From NCBI GenBank assembly GCA_036897095.1, contig JAYMSP010000003.1, positions 1 through 64,000 of the forward strand: a stretch of DNA of 64,000 bases, written 5' to 3'. A program made the translations under genes and the position numbers. This document shows, piece after piece, positions 33,851 to 46,166 of the stretch. The notes under the pieces are model-generated. The model was not told the origin of the DNA. It worked only from the letters and a program-made list of their open reading frames with translations, and searched no databases. Position 1 is the stretch's first letter; each line of letters opens with the position of its first letter. Origin of the DNA: Plantago elongata (Eukaryota; Streptophyta; Magnoliopsida; Lamiales; Plantaginaceae).

Positions 33851-35170
33851 AGCTAGGGACCGATTGTTCGTCTCCATTGTATGGGCTACGTATTCTTTTA
33901 ATTTTAACCATATACTCGTGATAATATATACACAAGACGACACATGATCAAAATTATGATCTCCCATGCATTGTTTGGAATGGCATGCATGCTGATGTTG
34001 ATGCCTAATTACAAAGAAGATTGTTTGTTTTTTTTTAATTATTCATAATAAGATATTTGTACTAACTTGAGGCCAAATGATGAGCATCGTGGTCCATTGA
34101 GATACTACTACTCACTTGTATCACAATAGCAAGATTTTTTTAAATAAAGCATTATAAAGGCTTAAGAGCTAGTCATAGTCAATCACTAAAAGGGAACTAT
34201 AAAATTGGAGACAAAACATCTATCATTAATTCATACACTATGAGATGAAAAATGTATATAAACTAATTTATATATACTACTTTTGGTTTTACCCCACTAC
34301 ATCCACATAAATTATGTACAATCTACTTATATTTATATTTTATATTGCTTACATTATTATCGTATGTCTCTAATGAGTTAAATATTAAATTTTGGTCAGT
34401 TTGAGATATTCATACTTCATAGTGATAATGGAAAACATGGACTTGACTAATCACAGTACTATTTTAACTATACTAATAACAATACACGATTCAAAAGTGG
34501 ACAAGTGGCATAATTTAAACATAGAAAATTAATTTATCACCAATGTAAATTATATAATTTTAATAATACAATTTGCATAAATTTATAAAACTAACCCTCA
34601 TAAAATAGTCAATTTACATTTTACCCTAAAACATTTTCTTTCTTCTCAAAATTCCCAACCACCACTTACTCCTCACCTTTCCACTTACACCGCCACCTCG
34701 GTCACCACAATCACCGGAGCTCCAACGATTTTTTTTCAATCGACGCACCACCATCTTCGAGAAGCTTCCATGGAAGCTCAGTCGAGCTCCCATGGTAGAG
34801 CTCGATTGAGCCTCCAACAATGGAAGCTTAAGCGAGCTTCTAAATGTGGAAGCTCAGTCGCCGGAGCTCCGTTGAAATGACGGAACTTCACCGAAGCTCT
34901 GGCATGTCTCCTTCTTTTTTAAGTAATGTAAAATGGAGTGTATTTTTTTTTTTTTAAATATTGTTGGATTGATTTGAATTGCTTTTAATATATTTTTTTA
35001 AGACTAAAATATAAAAGATGTGTAAGTAAATAAACCTAATAAGATATTTTGATATTATACGACGTCGCACTATCTTATTATACGACAGTGCGACACTTTA
35101 TCGCATTAATTAAAATTGAAGGGATGAGATCGGGGAGATTTAATCTTTAAGTTGATCAAATAATTTAAAG

Positions 35171-36073
35171 TAGGGCTGCTCATTTCATCCGGATCTGCAA
35201 ATCCGGTCCGCTTATCCGCTAAAATGGACCGGGTCGGGTCGATCCGTTAAGAAACGGATCGGGTCGCTGATGGAATTTTTCATAAATTCATCGGATATCC
35301 GTTTATCCGTTAGACCAAGGGTATTATTGTTATTTTACATTTTTACCTTAATTCTCTACTCATATTAGCAGCCTGCAGCCGTTTCTTCTCTTCTCTTCTA
35401 CAATTCTACTCTTCTTCTCCATTCGTCTACAATTCTACTCTCCTTTCAGCCTTTCATCGCCAGAAGACTCGGAAGTCGGAACTCAGAACCCGCCGCGATG
35501 CCGCCGTCTTCTTCTCCATTCGTCGGAACTCGGATGTCGGAACTCAGTGCATGCCGCCGTCTTCTTCTCCTCTCCATCCGCCCACCGTCGTCAGTTCGAT
35601 TTGCCATCTCTTCAACAGTGTGGGGACGAACGGTGGTGAACTGGTGATGGTGGCGTCAATCAAAGTGAAGGTAGGAAGAAGAAGAAGAAGATAGACGAAG
35701 AAGAAGAGTGAATTGGAGCTGGAGCCGTGGCGGAGTAGTGGTTGAGCTAAAGGAGGCGGCGGCGGCGGAGAGCTCGACGGTGCGGTTTGAGCTGATTTGG
35801 GGAGAGAGCTTAGAATTGAATGAAGAAGAGGGGTTTTTTGGAGCAGGCGTGAAGAAGAATTCTTCTTCTTTCCCTTTCTCTTTTTCTTTTCTTTTTATTT
35901 AAGTTTACTCGATACGGATATCCGCTGAATTTATCCGTTATTCGGCGGATTTATACGTATACAATCCGCTCGGAATGGATTGGATAACGGGCGGACTATT
36001 TTTTCATCCGTTTGACCGGATATCCGGTCAAACGGATGCGGATTGATCCGTATCCGTCCGTTGCGCATACCTA
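35171..36073. mobile_element. hAT-like non-autonomous element with GC-rich interior
   Basis: 903 bp. Ends: left TAGGGCTGCTCA, right (minus strand) TAGGTATGCGCA, 9 of 12 matching. Flanks: ATTTAAAG (35163-35170) and ATTTAAAT (36074-36081), an 8-bp target duplication with one difference. Eight-base duplications and TAGGG-type ends are hallmarks of hAT transposons. About 130 bp at each end is crowded with ATCCG/CGGAT words in both orientations, as expected for subterminal transposase-binding motifs. The middle (about 35380-35900) is GC-rich, with Pro/Ser- and Glu-rich coding-like triplet runs, unlike the ends; it may be captured host DNA. No transposase is present. It lies about 230 bp past the stop codon of the strictosidine-synthase-like gene. 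Confidence 0.78.
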
Positions 36074-36306
36074 ATTTAAATCGTAGTAATAGTACAATAC
36101 GATAGTACTATTCTTAGATAATACTTGTAAAAATAAGTTCATTCGTAGCTGGTAGCTACATTCCTACAACAGAGCTAGTAGAGAATGAGGAGATACTGTA
36201 TCATTTCATCAGACTTACTCTTACCATACTTGCAGGAAGCTCGTAAACTGTTCCTGAAAGGCTGAAACTTTATCAACTCATGAATCATTTATGTAGTGAA
36301 AGAAAT

Positions 36307-38585
36307 CTAGGCCTGATCTAATGGTAGTTTCCCTATAAAGTCGGTGTGAAGATTTCCCAAGTACAGGTGATTCTCAAACTCCACTGCTGAAGTCACAAAA
36401 GCCATCACTTTTCCTGTTGGGTCATTGAAGCCTTTGATTATCTTGCCATCACTTGCCACATTCACTACCATTGCTCTCTCCCGTACGCCAATTGCCAGGT
36501 TCCGTAATGCAGGAAACGTGTTCATTAAGTACTTGAACCTTTTCAGGACACATAGGAACTTCAGCTTGCAAGGTGTCAACTACAGTAGTTAAACATTCTT
36601 ATAATTAATCTGAATACATGAATGTGAATAAAAAAAGGCATTCCGCTTTGTTTTTTCTCTGTTACCTGTAACATGGCAATCCAGAATGAGCCATCTGGTG
36701 CAAGATGTATGTTATCAGGGCCTCCAGGAAGGTTTTCAATGAAAATCTCTGTATTTCCTTTGGCATCCCCCTTTAACCAGTATTTCAAGCATCTATATCT
36801 GGTGCACAAAAAGAAGGCGTTTATATATACTTGACGAAATAGTTTGCATATCTAATTATAGAAGGGACCTCAATTTTATATGCATACTTCCATGATTCAC
36901 AGATGATCAGGTAATCTTCGTCTGGAGAGAGAGCTACTCCATTTGCAAAAGTGAGATTGTCGAGAAGAACAGACACCTCATTAAGTGAAGGATCATACTT
37001 CACAAGTTTCCCATTAGGCGTCCCATCGAACAAGTCAAGCTCCCAATCATGGAGGCCAAACTTTGTACTCGCTTCACTGAAGTACAGCATACCATCTGAT
37101 GATTCTATCACTTCATCTGCAAGGCTTTGTCAACATTTAAGTTGAGTTGTTAGCACAATCTGATAGACATACTTGACCTTGTTATAAACACAATACTAGC
37201 TATGACATGTATGCTACCTTAATCTGGCTCCGTTAACATGTGTTGCCAGTACCGTGACACCCCCTTCACTAACTTTAATCAAGCCCTGTACATCATACAT
37301 ATCATTAGTAGCCATAGGGCTCTGAAAGCTTTTTTGTGGACTAATCTATTACTGCTACCTTGTTTGCGTCGCAAACAACTAAATTGCCTGCTGCTGTTAT
37401 GGTTAATCCTAGCAATCCATCACTGTCAGTTTTCCAGAAAGTATCCCATGTTCCGTTCCTGTGCAGCCTTTTGATATAACCATCTCTGGTTGCAGTGTAC
37501 AGAGCTCCCATTTTGTCGAATGCTACATCTTCTGGTTTGTATAATAATCCTTCTCCTAGCTTGATTACTTCCTATATATTATTAGGCCAAGAAAGTAAAG
37601 ATAATGTAGCATATATAATTGATGAAATTGTTTTTAACTTCATATCATGAAGATACAGATCAATTTAGAACCAAACTTTACTACTAATCGGATTCCTTTG
37701 ACCACCTCGTATGTGACGCTTCACAACGTGTCGTCGTGATTTTTTCTACAGTGGTAACGCGTCGTCGCCACATCATGATTTTCTTTTAATTTTATTTACA
37801 TATTATTCAAATTATAAGAGTGCTTAGATGTTAAAATTAATAAAATTACATTTTTTAAAATCGTTTTATAATTTATTAAGGTTTAAAATTTAAAAAAATA
37901 AATATTTTTTTATTTTGCTAAAAATATATTTAATATATTATAATAGTGTTTAGATGTCAGAATTAATAAAATTGTATTTTTAGAGGTTGTTTTACAATTT
38001 TAAGTTTAATTAAGGGAGAAAATGAGTTTAAAATGGGATGATTCAAAAATAATTGAGAGTAGTATATTCGTAGAATCGAGAAGACGAATCAGTTGTTAAT
38101 ATTTATATATTTTTTACATTTATTTTTCGAGTTATTCGCATTTAAAATAGGACAAAATATAAAAAATTAAAAAAAATAAATATATGGCACCACATATACG
38201 TTAAATTAAGTCTATCAAACATGTTCACAAGGACATGTGCTTCCTTACGTAATTACCAGGCCTAATTCTCTAGGTATAATATCTAGACAGAGTCAACTAT
38301 CAGGCCCAACTGCTGTCGCATACACTGATACACAGTTAGACATACATGAATATCAAGCCAGGATACTTCACTAGGAAATCAATGTTTTTTTACCTGCAAC
38401 TTGTTATTTGATAGAAGTGCGGACGAGGAAGAAGGTGAAGTACACTCAAACAGCCCTGCAGGAGACACTGGTGACTGCAAAACGACGACTTGAAGGACAA
38501 CTGCCAGTACACAAATCATCAAGATTCCTGAACGTGTAATAACATGATCTTTCAAAAATTTCACAAAAGATGTTACAAAATCCAT
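36307..38585 (-). CDS. Strictosidine synthase-like (SSL/APMAP-type) membrane-anchored beta-propeller protein
   Basis: Six exons in coding order: 38585-38394, 37571-37359, 37285-37218, 37124-36888, 36798-36666, 36579-36307; 371 residues. The ATG at 38585 is used; the open frame before it has only a GTG. A single membrane anchor (about 20-40) is followed by the six-bladed Str_synth propeller: YKPEDVAFD; ADEVIESSDGMLYFSEAS; LTFANGVALSPDEDYLIICE; RCLKYWLKG; LPGGPDNIHLAPDGSFWIA; C-terminal HLYLGNLHTDFIGKLPL. These are standard SSL motifs. True strictosidine synthases condense tryptamine with secologanin using a key Glu; most plant SSL proteins do not and may be hydrolase-like. The anchor and sequence type place this one with SSL/APMAP-like proteins, so I infer no alkaloid role. 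Intron 1 contains a PIF-related insertion. Confidence 0.93.
37684..38005 (-). mobile_element. PIF/Harbinger-related end fragment in intron 1 of the SSL gene
   Basis: Read on the minus strand, this segment runs like the last 200 bases of the 16.2-18.4 kb PIF element: AATAAATTATAAAACG, then TTTTATTAATTT, an A-rich run, GTGGCGACGA, and CGACGACA words. A second diverged copy of the AATTAATAAAATT...TTTTATAATTT part lies about 128 bp away (near 37939-38003). No transposase is present. It is an internally deleted or solo-end derivative. Confidence 0.6.
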
Positions 38586-40438
38586 TTCTAATGACACTGG
38601 TTCTTCAGCGTAGCTTATCTTCTGAGCTGTGAAGATATCAGTTAAATAAACAGCCTGTATAAGTCATGTCTCACGTGACCAAATAACCAATGTTAGCACT
38701 TGGGATCGGCCGACCGGTATCTATCTTGACAGACACTGCTTAGCATTACACACGTAAGGAAGGAATGCAACATCTTGTATTGTTCTGAATTAATGACCAA
38801 AATCACCATGGGATTATTGGCCTTTTGCAAAAAAATTCCAGTCATCCAGAAAAACTATGAATACCCTCTTGAAACTTGTCCTCATATACAGTGTCACGGA
38901 CTCACAGTAGATGTGACTCTTTTCATTGAAATCATGGGTGTCACCTCATCCATTTTGCCGGAAAATTAAATGGTTTATATGAGAACGGCATCAGTGTACC
39001 TAATTTAACATTGTTCAACATTAGTGTACAAAAAAAATTTTCATTTATTTTAAACCGTCTCTGAATAAACTATATCAAAACATTTATATTATAAACAAAA
39101 TGTATATATTTTGTATGAGAAAAAACACACTTTTTCATAATATATACATTTCAATTAATAACATAAATAATTTTCTTGACAATACAGATTCATCGAGTTA
39201 TATAGAGAGTAGAGACAATCCCAAGATGTATATTCTTGTGAAGATAAGGTTTAATCGTTTTGGGAGACAATCCCAAGATGTTCTTGTAGTGTGGATAGAC
39301 AACACTCTAAATTTCAAGATAAGGACAAGGCTTTGCAATCCTTCTCTCAAGCCTCCTCTAAACAGTCATGCAAGCAATATTTATTGGTTTATTTGAAAAA
39401 TTAGAGGTGAATATATAGGAAAACCTCTCAATTTGTCACGTTAAGTAGGCAGCTGTCAAAAAATATATTGGCACCATTGCCGAACACAATCAAGGATTCA
39501 AGGTACTCTGGGGCAAACTATCCAGCGCAAATGGCAGAAACCTCCCAGGATTATTGGCTCTAATTACGGGCATGTAGCCCACTTTGTGGCGTGATAATGA
39601 ACAATATTCATACTTTTTCTACTCTTAGTTCATGAGAGTGTTCATGTATTCGTGGACAAACAATATGAATATTTTGAAATACCACAAAACACTGTATGAT
39701 GTTAATAAATTTGTCGACAACTTTTGAAGTATTATGACGAATATTTTCAAATAGAATTTTTCGCGTGGAAGTAGATTGTGATAGATTAACTTTTTCCATC
39801 TGGACTAGATGCCCAACTATTTGGGGTCCAAAATGTTCAACGAATCATAAGATTATGATTGGAAACCTAATTTTCGATGTTTTCCTCATGTGGGTTCCCA
39901 AACTAGCCAAAAGTAGTCATGATTTTTCCTTTACACATGATTCACGATTTAAAAAAAGAGAATTACATATATAAACTATTTAATAACAACTATTATATAT
40001 AAAGATGGCTCTCTAAAATAATTATATATAAAATTCATTCTAATTTTTTAACTATAAATTCATTTGAACTAGACAAAACTACCCCTCAATTCATTCTTAT
40101 TAGTTATGAACCTCAAAAACAAGCTCAACTGGGTTTGATAATCATTTTGAAATTCGGCTACAGTAATGGACTCCAAATAAGGCGCTAAATTGAATTAAAT
40201 AACCAATTTGAAATTCGTAGGCTTAAAACCAACTCCTGAAAGCCTGAAACTACCTTGACTAGATTCTGAAATTAATATACTAATTTCATGGACACAAAAA
40301 CTAGTTTCAAAACAACAAAAACTAATTTCAGAACCGTTAAACCTAGTTTCATGTCCATAAAAACTAATTTCAGAATCACTAAACTCGAATTAAGCCACTA
40401 TCGAGTCTCTCACAGATTCTAAAATCCTAGGGGAAAAT
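38586..40438. other. Intergenic upstream of SSL gene
   Basis: It contains the SSL promoter on its left side. Most is AT-rich and unassignable. A duplicated block GAGACAATCCCAAGATGT occurs twice (near 39206 and 39262). The region about 39100-39480 may be an LTR-element fossil (separate entry). Confidence 0.45.
39100..39490 (+). mobile_element. Possible fossil end of a Ty3/gypsy (Tat/Athila-like) LTR element
   Basis: TTGGCACCATTGCCG near 39460 resembles the primer-binding region (TGGCGCCGTTGCCGGGGA type) that directly follows the left LTR in Tat/Athila-like gypsy elements. The preceding few hundred bases could be the end of that LTR. No second LTR or coding parts were recognised; at best this is an old, broken fragment. 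Confidence 0.25.
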
Positions 40439-41265
40439 TAGGGGTGATCGTTCGGATTAATCCAATCCAATCCGATCCGAAGTTCGGATTAATCCAAATT
40501 TTCGGATCACCTTGGGGTCAATCCGTAATCCGATCCGAATGGTTCGGATCGGATTCGGATTAATTCGGCTCGGATCGGGTTTTTTCCGGATTAATCCGAA
40601 AATATAAATAAAAAAAATGAATTATCCTTTCTTCCTCAACGTTTCCAAAACTTCCAAAAAAATAGAAATTACGGAAATGAATAAGGATGAATGGATGATG
40701 ATGATTTGCTTTGGGTTTTTCTTACTAGGTTTGGATATGAGTTGTTATTTCAAACAACGTTTTTGCCTTTGGTAAAGGGGTATTTTCCTTTTTTAAATAT
40801 TTCGGATTAAAATCGGATAATCCGAAAATCCGATTGATCAGATTGGATTAATCCGAAAATCTTCGGATCTCAAATATGTTAATCTGTAACCCGATCCGAA
40901 ACACCGGATTGTATTGGATCGGATCGGATTGTCAGATTTTTGGATCGGATTTTTGGATTTCGGATTTTATGATCACCCCTAGGGAAAATGGTGAACCTAA
41001 AAATCCACTAAATTTGATTACTCCGGGGTCTTAATTAGGGTTTAGGTTTAGGACAGGTCCAAAGACTACTAACATGAATTGTTTTGAAACTAGTGAAACT
41101 AATATGTATGACCATGAAACTAATGTTTTATGAAGCTAATATTCTTGAAACTAATACAAACATATTTATATATTTGTGAAACTAACCTTTTGAAACTAGC
41201 AAACACAAAATCAACAAAGATGAGCATGAAACTAACCAAAATTTATCTGCAACTTATATTCTATA
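40245..41265. repeat. Mirrored arrays of CTAGTTTC / GAAACTAG words around a hAT-like element
   Basis: Left of the hAT-like element (about 40245-40400) the words CTAGTTTCA and CTAATTTCA recur about every 25-30 bases. Right of it (about 41080-41265) the reverse complements GAAACTAG and GAAACTAA recur at similar density. Mirrored motif arrays are what subterminal regions of an older DNA transposon look like; the hAT-like element would then be nested in it. No ends or target duplication were found for the outer element. Confidence 0.4.
40439..40981. mobile_element. hAT-like non-autonomous element (MITE), 543 bp
   Basis: Perfect 11-bp inverted ends, TAGGGGTGATC and GATCACCCCTA, and a perfect 8-bp target duplication GGGAAAAT (40431-40438 and 40982-40989). 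Both ends carry dense arrays of CGGATTAATCC and CCGATCC words in both orientations, about 150-180 bp deep; the middle is unremarkable AT-rich DNA. No coding capacity. Clean ends and duplication suggest a fairly recent insertion. The end motifs resemble those of the element at 35171-36073, but the terminal bases differ. Confidence 0.9.
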
Positions 41266-42666
41266 GTAATTATCTATATAAAATCCATTAAAAAAGCTCT
41301 AATCTCGAGTAACGCCCGTTGCCCAGGCCTTTCCTCTTCTTCCATATTGAAAAATCGAATCAGAACAAGTTTTTTAAAAATTTATGTCGAAAATGAGAAG
41401 AAAAGGGAGAGAATATCAAAGAAACATGAGGAAGAAAACTTGTTGGAGGAAGAAGCGAGTAAAAATCGACACAAAAATAGAAAGAATAGAGAAACAAGCA
41501 TAGTGTACTGGTGCTCCTTAAGATGACCTTTTGACCTAAACGTAAGCTTTCATGGAAGAAGCTTATTGAATTTAGAAGAATGAATGAGGGTTGAGTGAGT
41601 AAATATGGAAGAAATTAGAGCACATACAAATATAATAGACTTATTTATAATGATTTTAATGACCCTATATATAAAGTCGCCTGTTTTCCTAGTTTGCTTT
41701 CTTTAGAATCCAATACTATCCTAGATTGTCACTCACTTTCGTCTATTCATTTCTTCAATCTGAGTCAATACTGGAAAGTTCACTCATTGCGTTCTTGATT
41801 CTAATCTTATACTTCACTCCACGTCCAATGACTAAAGAATTCATCCCAGGTTTACTCGCACCTGCTCTTCTCCCTTTATCTTATAGTACCCCTATTTTGT
41901 TCACATTCAAAAGTGGGTTCGACTTCGACATTTCTGCTCGTCACTACCAAGTAGAGCGAACACAGAACAGCCCAAGTGGATACAGCCCTTTCTCTTTCTG
42001 TGTGTAATGTAAGTCTCTCACAATTCTTGGCCTTTTGATACTTTGCTTATGCTCAATTTCGTCTGTGGATTGTTTTAGGTTTTGCTTCTTTTCAGTTTTA
42101 CTATGATTTTCTGAACTCTGCGGGAAGATTGTGCTGGGCCCAACTGCGCAAGTGCAACTTTGTGTATGTTGTATTTTAAATTCTTCTTCTTTTTTTTCGA
42201 TGATTTTTCACAGCATACTTATGGCAAATGCAATGATCAAGGTACTTTGGCACACCACCTTTGGATTTTATGATAGGCTATAGCCTCTTACAAATTTTAA
42301 TGCCAGATTACCCACTTATACGTTCTAAATATGTGCATACGCTTTTCGATTTGGGGGCAATGTACCCTTGTAAAACAGTTCCCGACATTTGTTGTTCGTG
42401 CACTTTTTCTTCCAATTTTAGATATGACTACCTGACGTTCAATTAACTATAAACTGAAATGTGAAATTAAGATTAATGATAGTATCTCAATTCTATGGAC
42501 TTGTTGTACAATTTGTCATTGAGAATTGATTGTTTCATGGTTACATTTGCCTTGGAACTACTCTGGGAAAGCTGGATTTCTTTATAAGTATGCTTTTAAT
42601 AAGTTGTTCATGCTGAATTTTACAAGTTAATCAGTCCCCAATAGTGTGGTAGTCAGCTTGAACAGA
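41266..42666. other. Upstream region of the ankyrin-PGG gene
   Basis: The right part is probably a spliced 5' leader: a donor-like AAT/GTAAGTCTC lies near 42009 and the ATG is at 42667. The open frame at 41726-42007 has no domain and begins in an ordinary intergenic context, so I treat it as leader, not gene. The left part is AT-rich with no feature. Confidence 0.45.
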
Positions 42667-45165
42667 ATGGAGGGTCAGTCAGAGAATCGGGAGATTAATA
42701 AGGATGATCAAAAGAATGAGCCAGATACAAAAGCAGGACTCATCTTTCAAGCAAAGAACAAAGCTAGCCCTGTTTTTAATCCTGCGGAAAAGAAAGGACC
42801 TGTAAAAGATCTCAACTGGTACCTACCACTGTACAAGGCTGCTCTAAAAGGTGACTGGCAGAGTGCCTGGCAGTTCTTCAATCATGATATTGAAGCAGTA
42901 ACAGCAAAAATCACTATACATTCAGAAACAGCACTACATGTTGCGGTTGGGTCTGGAAATACAACGAACTTTGTAAAGGAATTGTTGAAGATCATATTAA
43001 CAGATACATTGATAAATTTACGAGATCGTGCTGGTCAAACAGCACTTCATTCTGCTGCCATATCTGGAAATGTTGAAGTAGCACGTCTGTTAGTAGATAA
43101 GGACCCTGGCTTGACTAATGCTCCAAGTGACTCACTTTTGCTGCCAATACACTTGGCTGCTCTTTATGCCAACAAGGAAATGGTTTCATATTTGCTAACT
43201 GTCACAAGAGATGATGTAGATATTAATCCATTTGCAGATAAATCTGGGATAGATCTTCTGAATCTAGTCATTCTAGCTGAGTTTTACGGTAATGAATCTA
43301 ATGATTTTACATGTGCCATGAATTCTCAAGATTTTGAGGATGCACTTAGCTATGCAAGATATTAACATTTTCTGAATATACTACAGATTTGGCTCTGTAT
43401 CTGGTTCAGATTTATCCTAATCTAGCTGGGCTGCGATCATCTACTGGCAGATCTGCACTGTCCATAATTGCTGGAAAGCCTTCTGCATTCTACAGCTGTT
43501 ATAAACTTAATTTTTGGCAGCGATTCTTGTACTCATGTTAGTTTTTCCTTTCAGGATGTATTACAAGTAAAGTGCTATACTTTCTGCTAACTATCTGCAT
43601 TTCAGTTAGACATAATATATTTTTCGATAATTTAGGTGTCCCGGAGACATTTCGTGAGGAAACTGCAGCTGCTGCCATGCATTTTTCTCTAAAACTTCGC
43701 TGTTGTACTTCATTTTTCCGGCAACTCAGTTTTCCTGGTTTGTTGTTACAGTAGTTTTTTCGCTTAAGATGCTCCTTTTGTTCGCTTACTTATTTTCCTT
43801 TGTTTAAATACTACTTTGCAGGTAAGAAGTGGCCTTTGTTACTTTGGAGAATTACTGAATTTATAGGTACAAACACATTTCCTCATCAGAAACATTTCAG
43901 TAAAAGTTTTGTGCTTGAGATTCATTAAGCGTTAATTGGCAGTGCCACGAGCTAGGTATGTTCGACAGATCAGAACAATGCATCAGCAGAATGTTCAATT
44001 AGTAAATTGCTTGTGCAAGGCAATCGCCGGGTTGGATTACTCAACTGCTGCATCAATGTTTGAAAGGCCAATTATTTCAGCCGCATGTTTGGGAATCAAT
44101 GAGATTGTTGAGGAGATTCTTGATAATTTTCCGCCTGCAATTTTGTCAAGGAATGAAACAGGAAAAAATATTTTCTTGCTTGCAGTTATTTATCGCCAAG
44201 AGGATGTCTTCAATCTCTTGCATCAAATGAGTGAACACAAGAAAAAGGCATTGCAGCTCAAAGACAATGAGGGAAATAATATTTTGCACCTTGCTGCAAA
44301 AATGGCACCGGCATCTCAACTCAATCTTCTTTGCGGTGCACCTGTTCAGATGCAGCGTGAGCTGCAGTGGTTTAAGGTAATTTCTATATCCTTCATACGT
44401 GAATCATAACTGATTTATAGCCTGTATTGTCTATTTGGCTCTAAAGACAAGTATGAATATACAATTAAAGGGATTCCATATGAACACCAATGTACATACA
44501 GTAGAATTTATGACCAGACTATCTCGAATTGGAAAATCTTACAATGACAGGAAGTGGAAAAACACGCCCAGCCAGACTTCAAAGACAGCAAAAATTCAAA
44601 GGGAAGAATGCCGGCTCTTGAATTTGCTATCGAGCACCAAGGTTTGGTCAAAGAAGGAGAGAGATGGATGAAAGACACAGCAAACTCTTGTACAGTCACC
44701 ACAGCTCTAATTGCTACCATAGCTTTTGCAGCTTCGATCACTGTACCAGGTGGAAATAACAGCGAGAATGGCCTCCCCATATTCTCAACTAATTCACCAT
44801 TCCATGTATTTGCCCTTTTTGATGCTCTGTCTCTTTTCTCATCGACTGCTTCCTTGTTAATGTTCCTGTCCATCCTTACGGCACGCTATTCAGAAGAAGA
44901 TTTTCTATATGCTTTGCCGAAAAGACTGATTATCGGCCTTGTTATGCTGTTCCTTTCCATCACATCCATGATGGTAGCATTTAGCGCTACTCTGTACCTC
45001 GTTTTTTGCCAAAAGAAGGGCTGGACTCTGATACCAGTAGCTGCATTGGCCTGTGTTCCAGTGACCTTATTCGCTACACTGCAATTTCCACTTCTCGTGG
45101 ATATGATTCGTTACACCTACTGCCCCGGGATCTTTGGCAAGCGCAGTAAACGCTTGCTCTTTTAG
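42667..45165 (+). CDS. Ankyrin-repeat protein with C-terminal PGG membrane domain (ITN1/ACD6-like)
   Basis: Six exons: 42667-43288, 43387-43536, 43636-43737, 43822-43866, 43943-44376, 44551-45165; 655 residues. The start is the ATG at 42667 (MEGQSENRE); the frame upstream has no other ATG. Ankyrin repeats cover about residues 60-210 (HSETALHVAVGSGN; RAGQTALHSAAISGN; LLPIHLAALYANKE) and resume at about 330-430 (GKNIFLLAVIYRQED; EGNNILHLAAKM). The last exon holds the PGG domain with ALEFAIEHQGLVKEGERWMKD, then ITVPGG (about 514-519), and four predicted membrane helices. Plant proteins of this class (ITN1, ACD6, and similar clusters) sit in the plasma membrane and act in salt and defence signalling; the exact role here is unknown. 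No duplicate neighbours are seen, though the family is often tandem. Confidence 0.92.
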
Positions 45166-46166
45166 AGTTGGAAATGAACAAGGCAGGTTGCAGGTGCATA
45201 ACTGAGAACAGAACCGTGTGCAGTAGAGTTAGATTGCATATTTGTTGTACTTATTGATCCATGAAACAAGTTTAGTTACATTAGTATATTATACCTTGTG
45301 ATTGAAATCCATACAAGTTTACTTTTGTAATCAAGTAATCAACCAAAGTCGAAATAGTATACTATTCATTCACCGGCTACTAATCTAGGTGAGATCAATT
45401 ACAATAAAATATGTAATGGCTTGATTTACAATGTTTTAAATATAGTCACTTTATGTGGAAAACACATCATCGACCATGCATGAATGTTATGGCAAGATCT
45501 TTATCATGACCCTGCAACAAGAACTATGAGAATAAAGAATGAGAATTGTATTCTGTTTCTTGCATTGGAATTTGAAGTAGAAGACAAAGAATCGTATTCT
45601 ATGATTGAGAAGGGCTCGAACTTGAGAAGAAGACACGTGATGTGCCGACAAGACTCTTGAAGTTGTCAAGGCAAGCAAGAAGCCAGATTGGAGCCATGCC
45701 GGCTGTTGATTTGGTACGTACTCCCTGCGTGCGTACAAAGAAAACTAATCTTATGGTCATCCTGTAATTCTTGTTTACACAATTACATTAACCTTCAAGA
45801 AGTCCAAAATTTATATTGCATTACACAATAGTCAATTCCCTTAGATTAATTAGTTGCTGAAAATGATTCAAATGATTTGATTCAAATTGTAAAAGTCTAG
45901 CACAAAATTTATCTACTAAAAACTCATAATCGTATCACATGACTTTTCATTTTAATAATTTAATGACTTATTAGTAACTTTATTGTCTAATAAGATACAA
46001 AGTGATGAAGCCCGATTTTACACTATTTTATCCTCATTTCGTGTGCAATAAAATAAAATAAAATCAGTGGATATCATATTAAAACTCTCGTGAGGAAATG
46101 TGCTTTGCCTCTATAGCACTTTTATCTTTGGTGGGTAAATTAATTGGCTTGTATAGCAATGGGTTA

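Larger units (their letters stand above)
31573..35170. other. Long intergenic region upstream of aleurain
   Basis: About 3.6 kb without a supportable gene. The first few hundred bases are the aleurain 5' leader and promoter. The rest is AT-rich, with a possible fold-back MITE at about 33350-33700, a 50-bp duplication at 33751-33850, and around 34700-34900 a patch of repeated GAAGCTC/GAGCTCC words. The short minus-strand frame at 34626-34820 is low complexity and not credible as a gene. Confidence 0.5.

Noticed and set aside
34626-34910. Short frames with repeated GAAGCTC words suggesting a small protein gene
   Set aside because: Low-complexity word repetition with no domain, start context or splice sites.
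39100-39396. 98-codon plus-strand frame
   Set aside because: AT-rich composition and no motif; it overlaps a possible LTR fossil. Not a supportable gene.
41726-42007. 93-codon open frame upstream of the ankyrin-PGG gene
   Set aside because: No domain, and a donor-like site at its end fits a 5' leader exon. Treated as untranslated leader.
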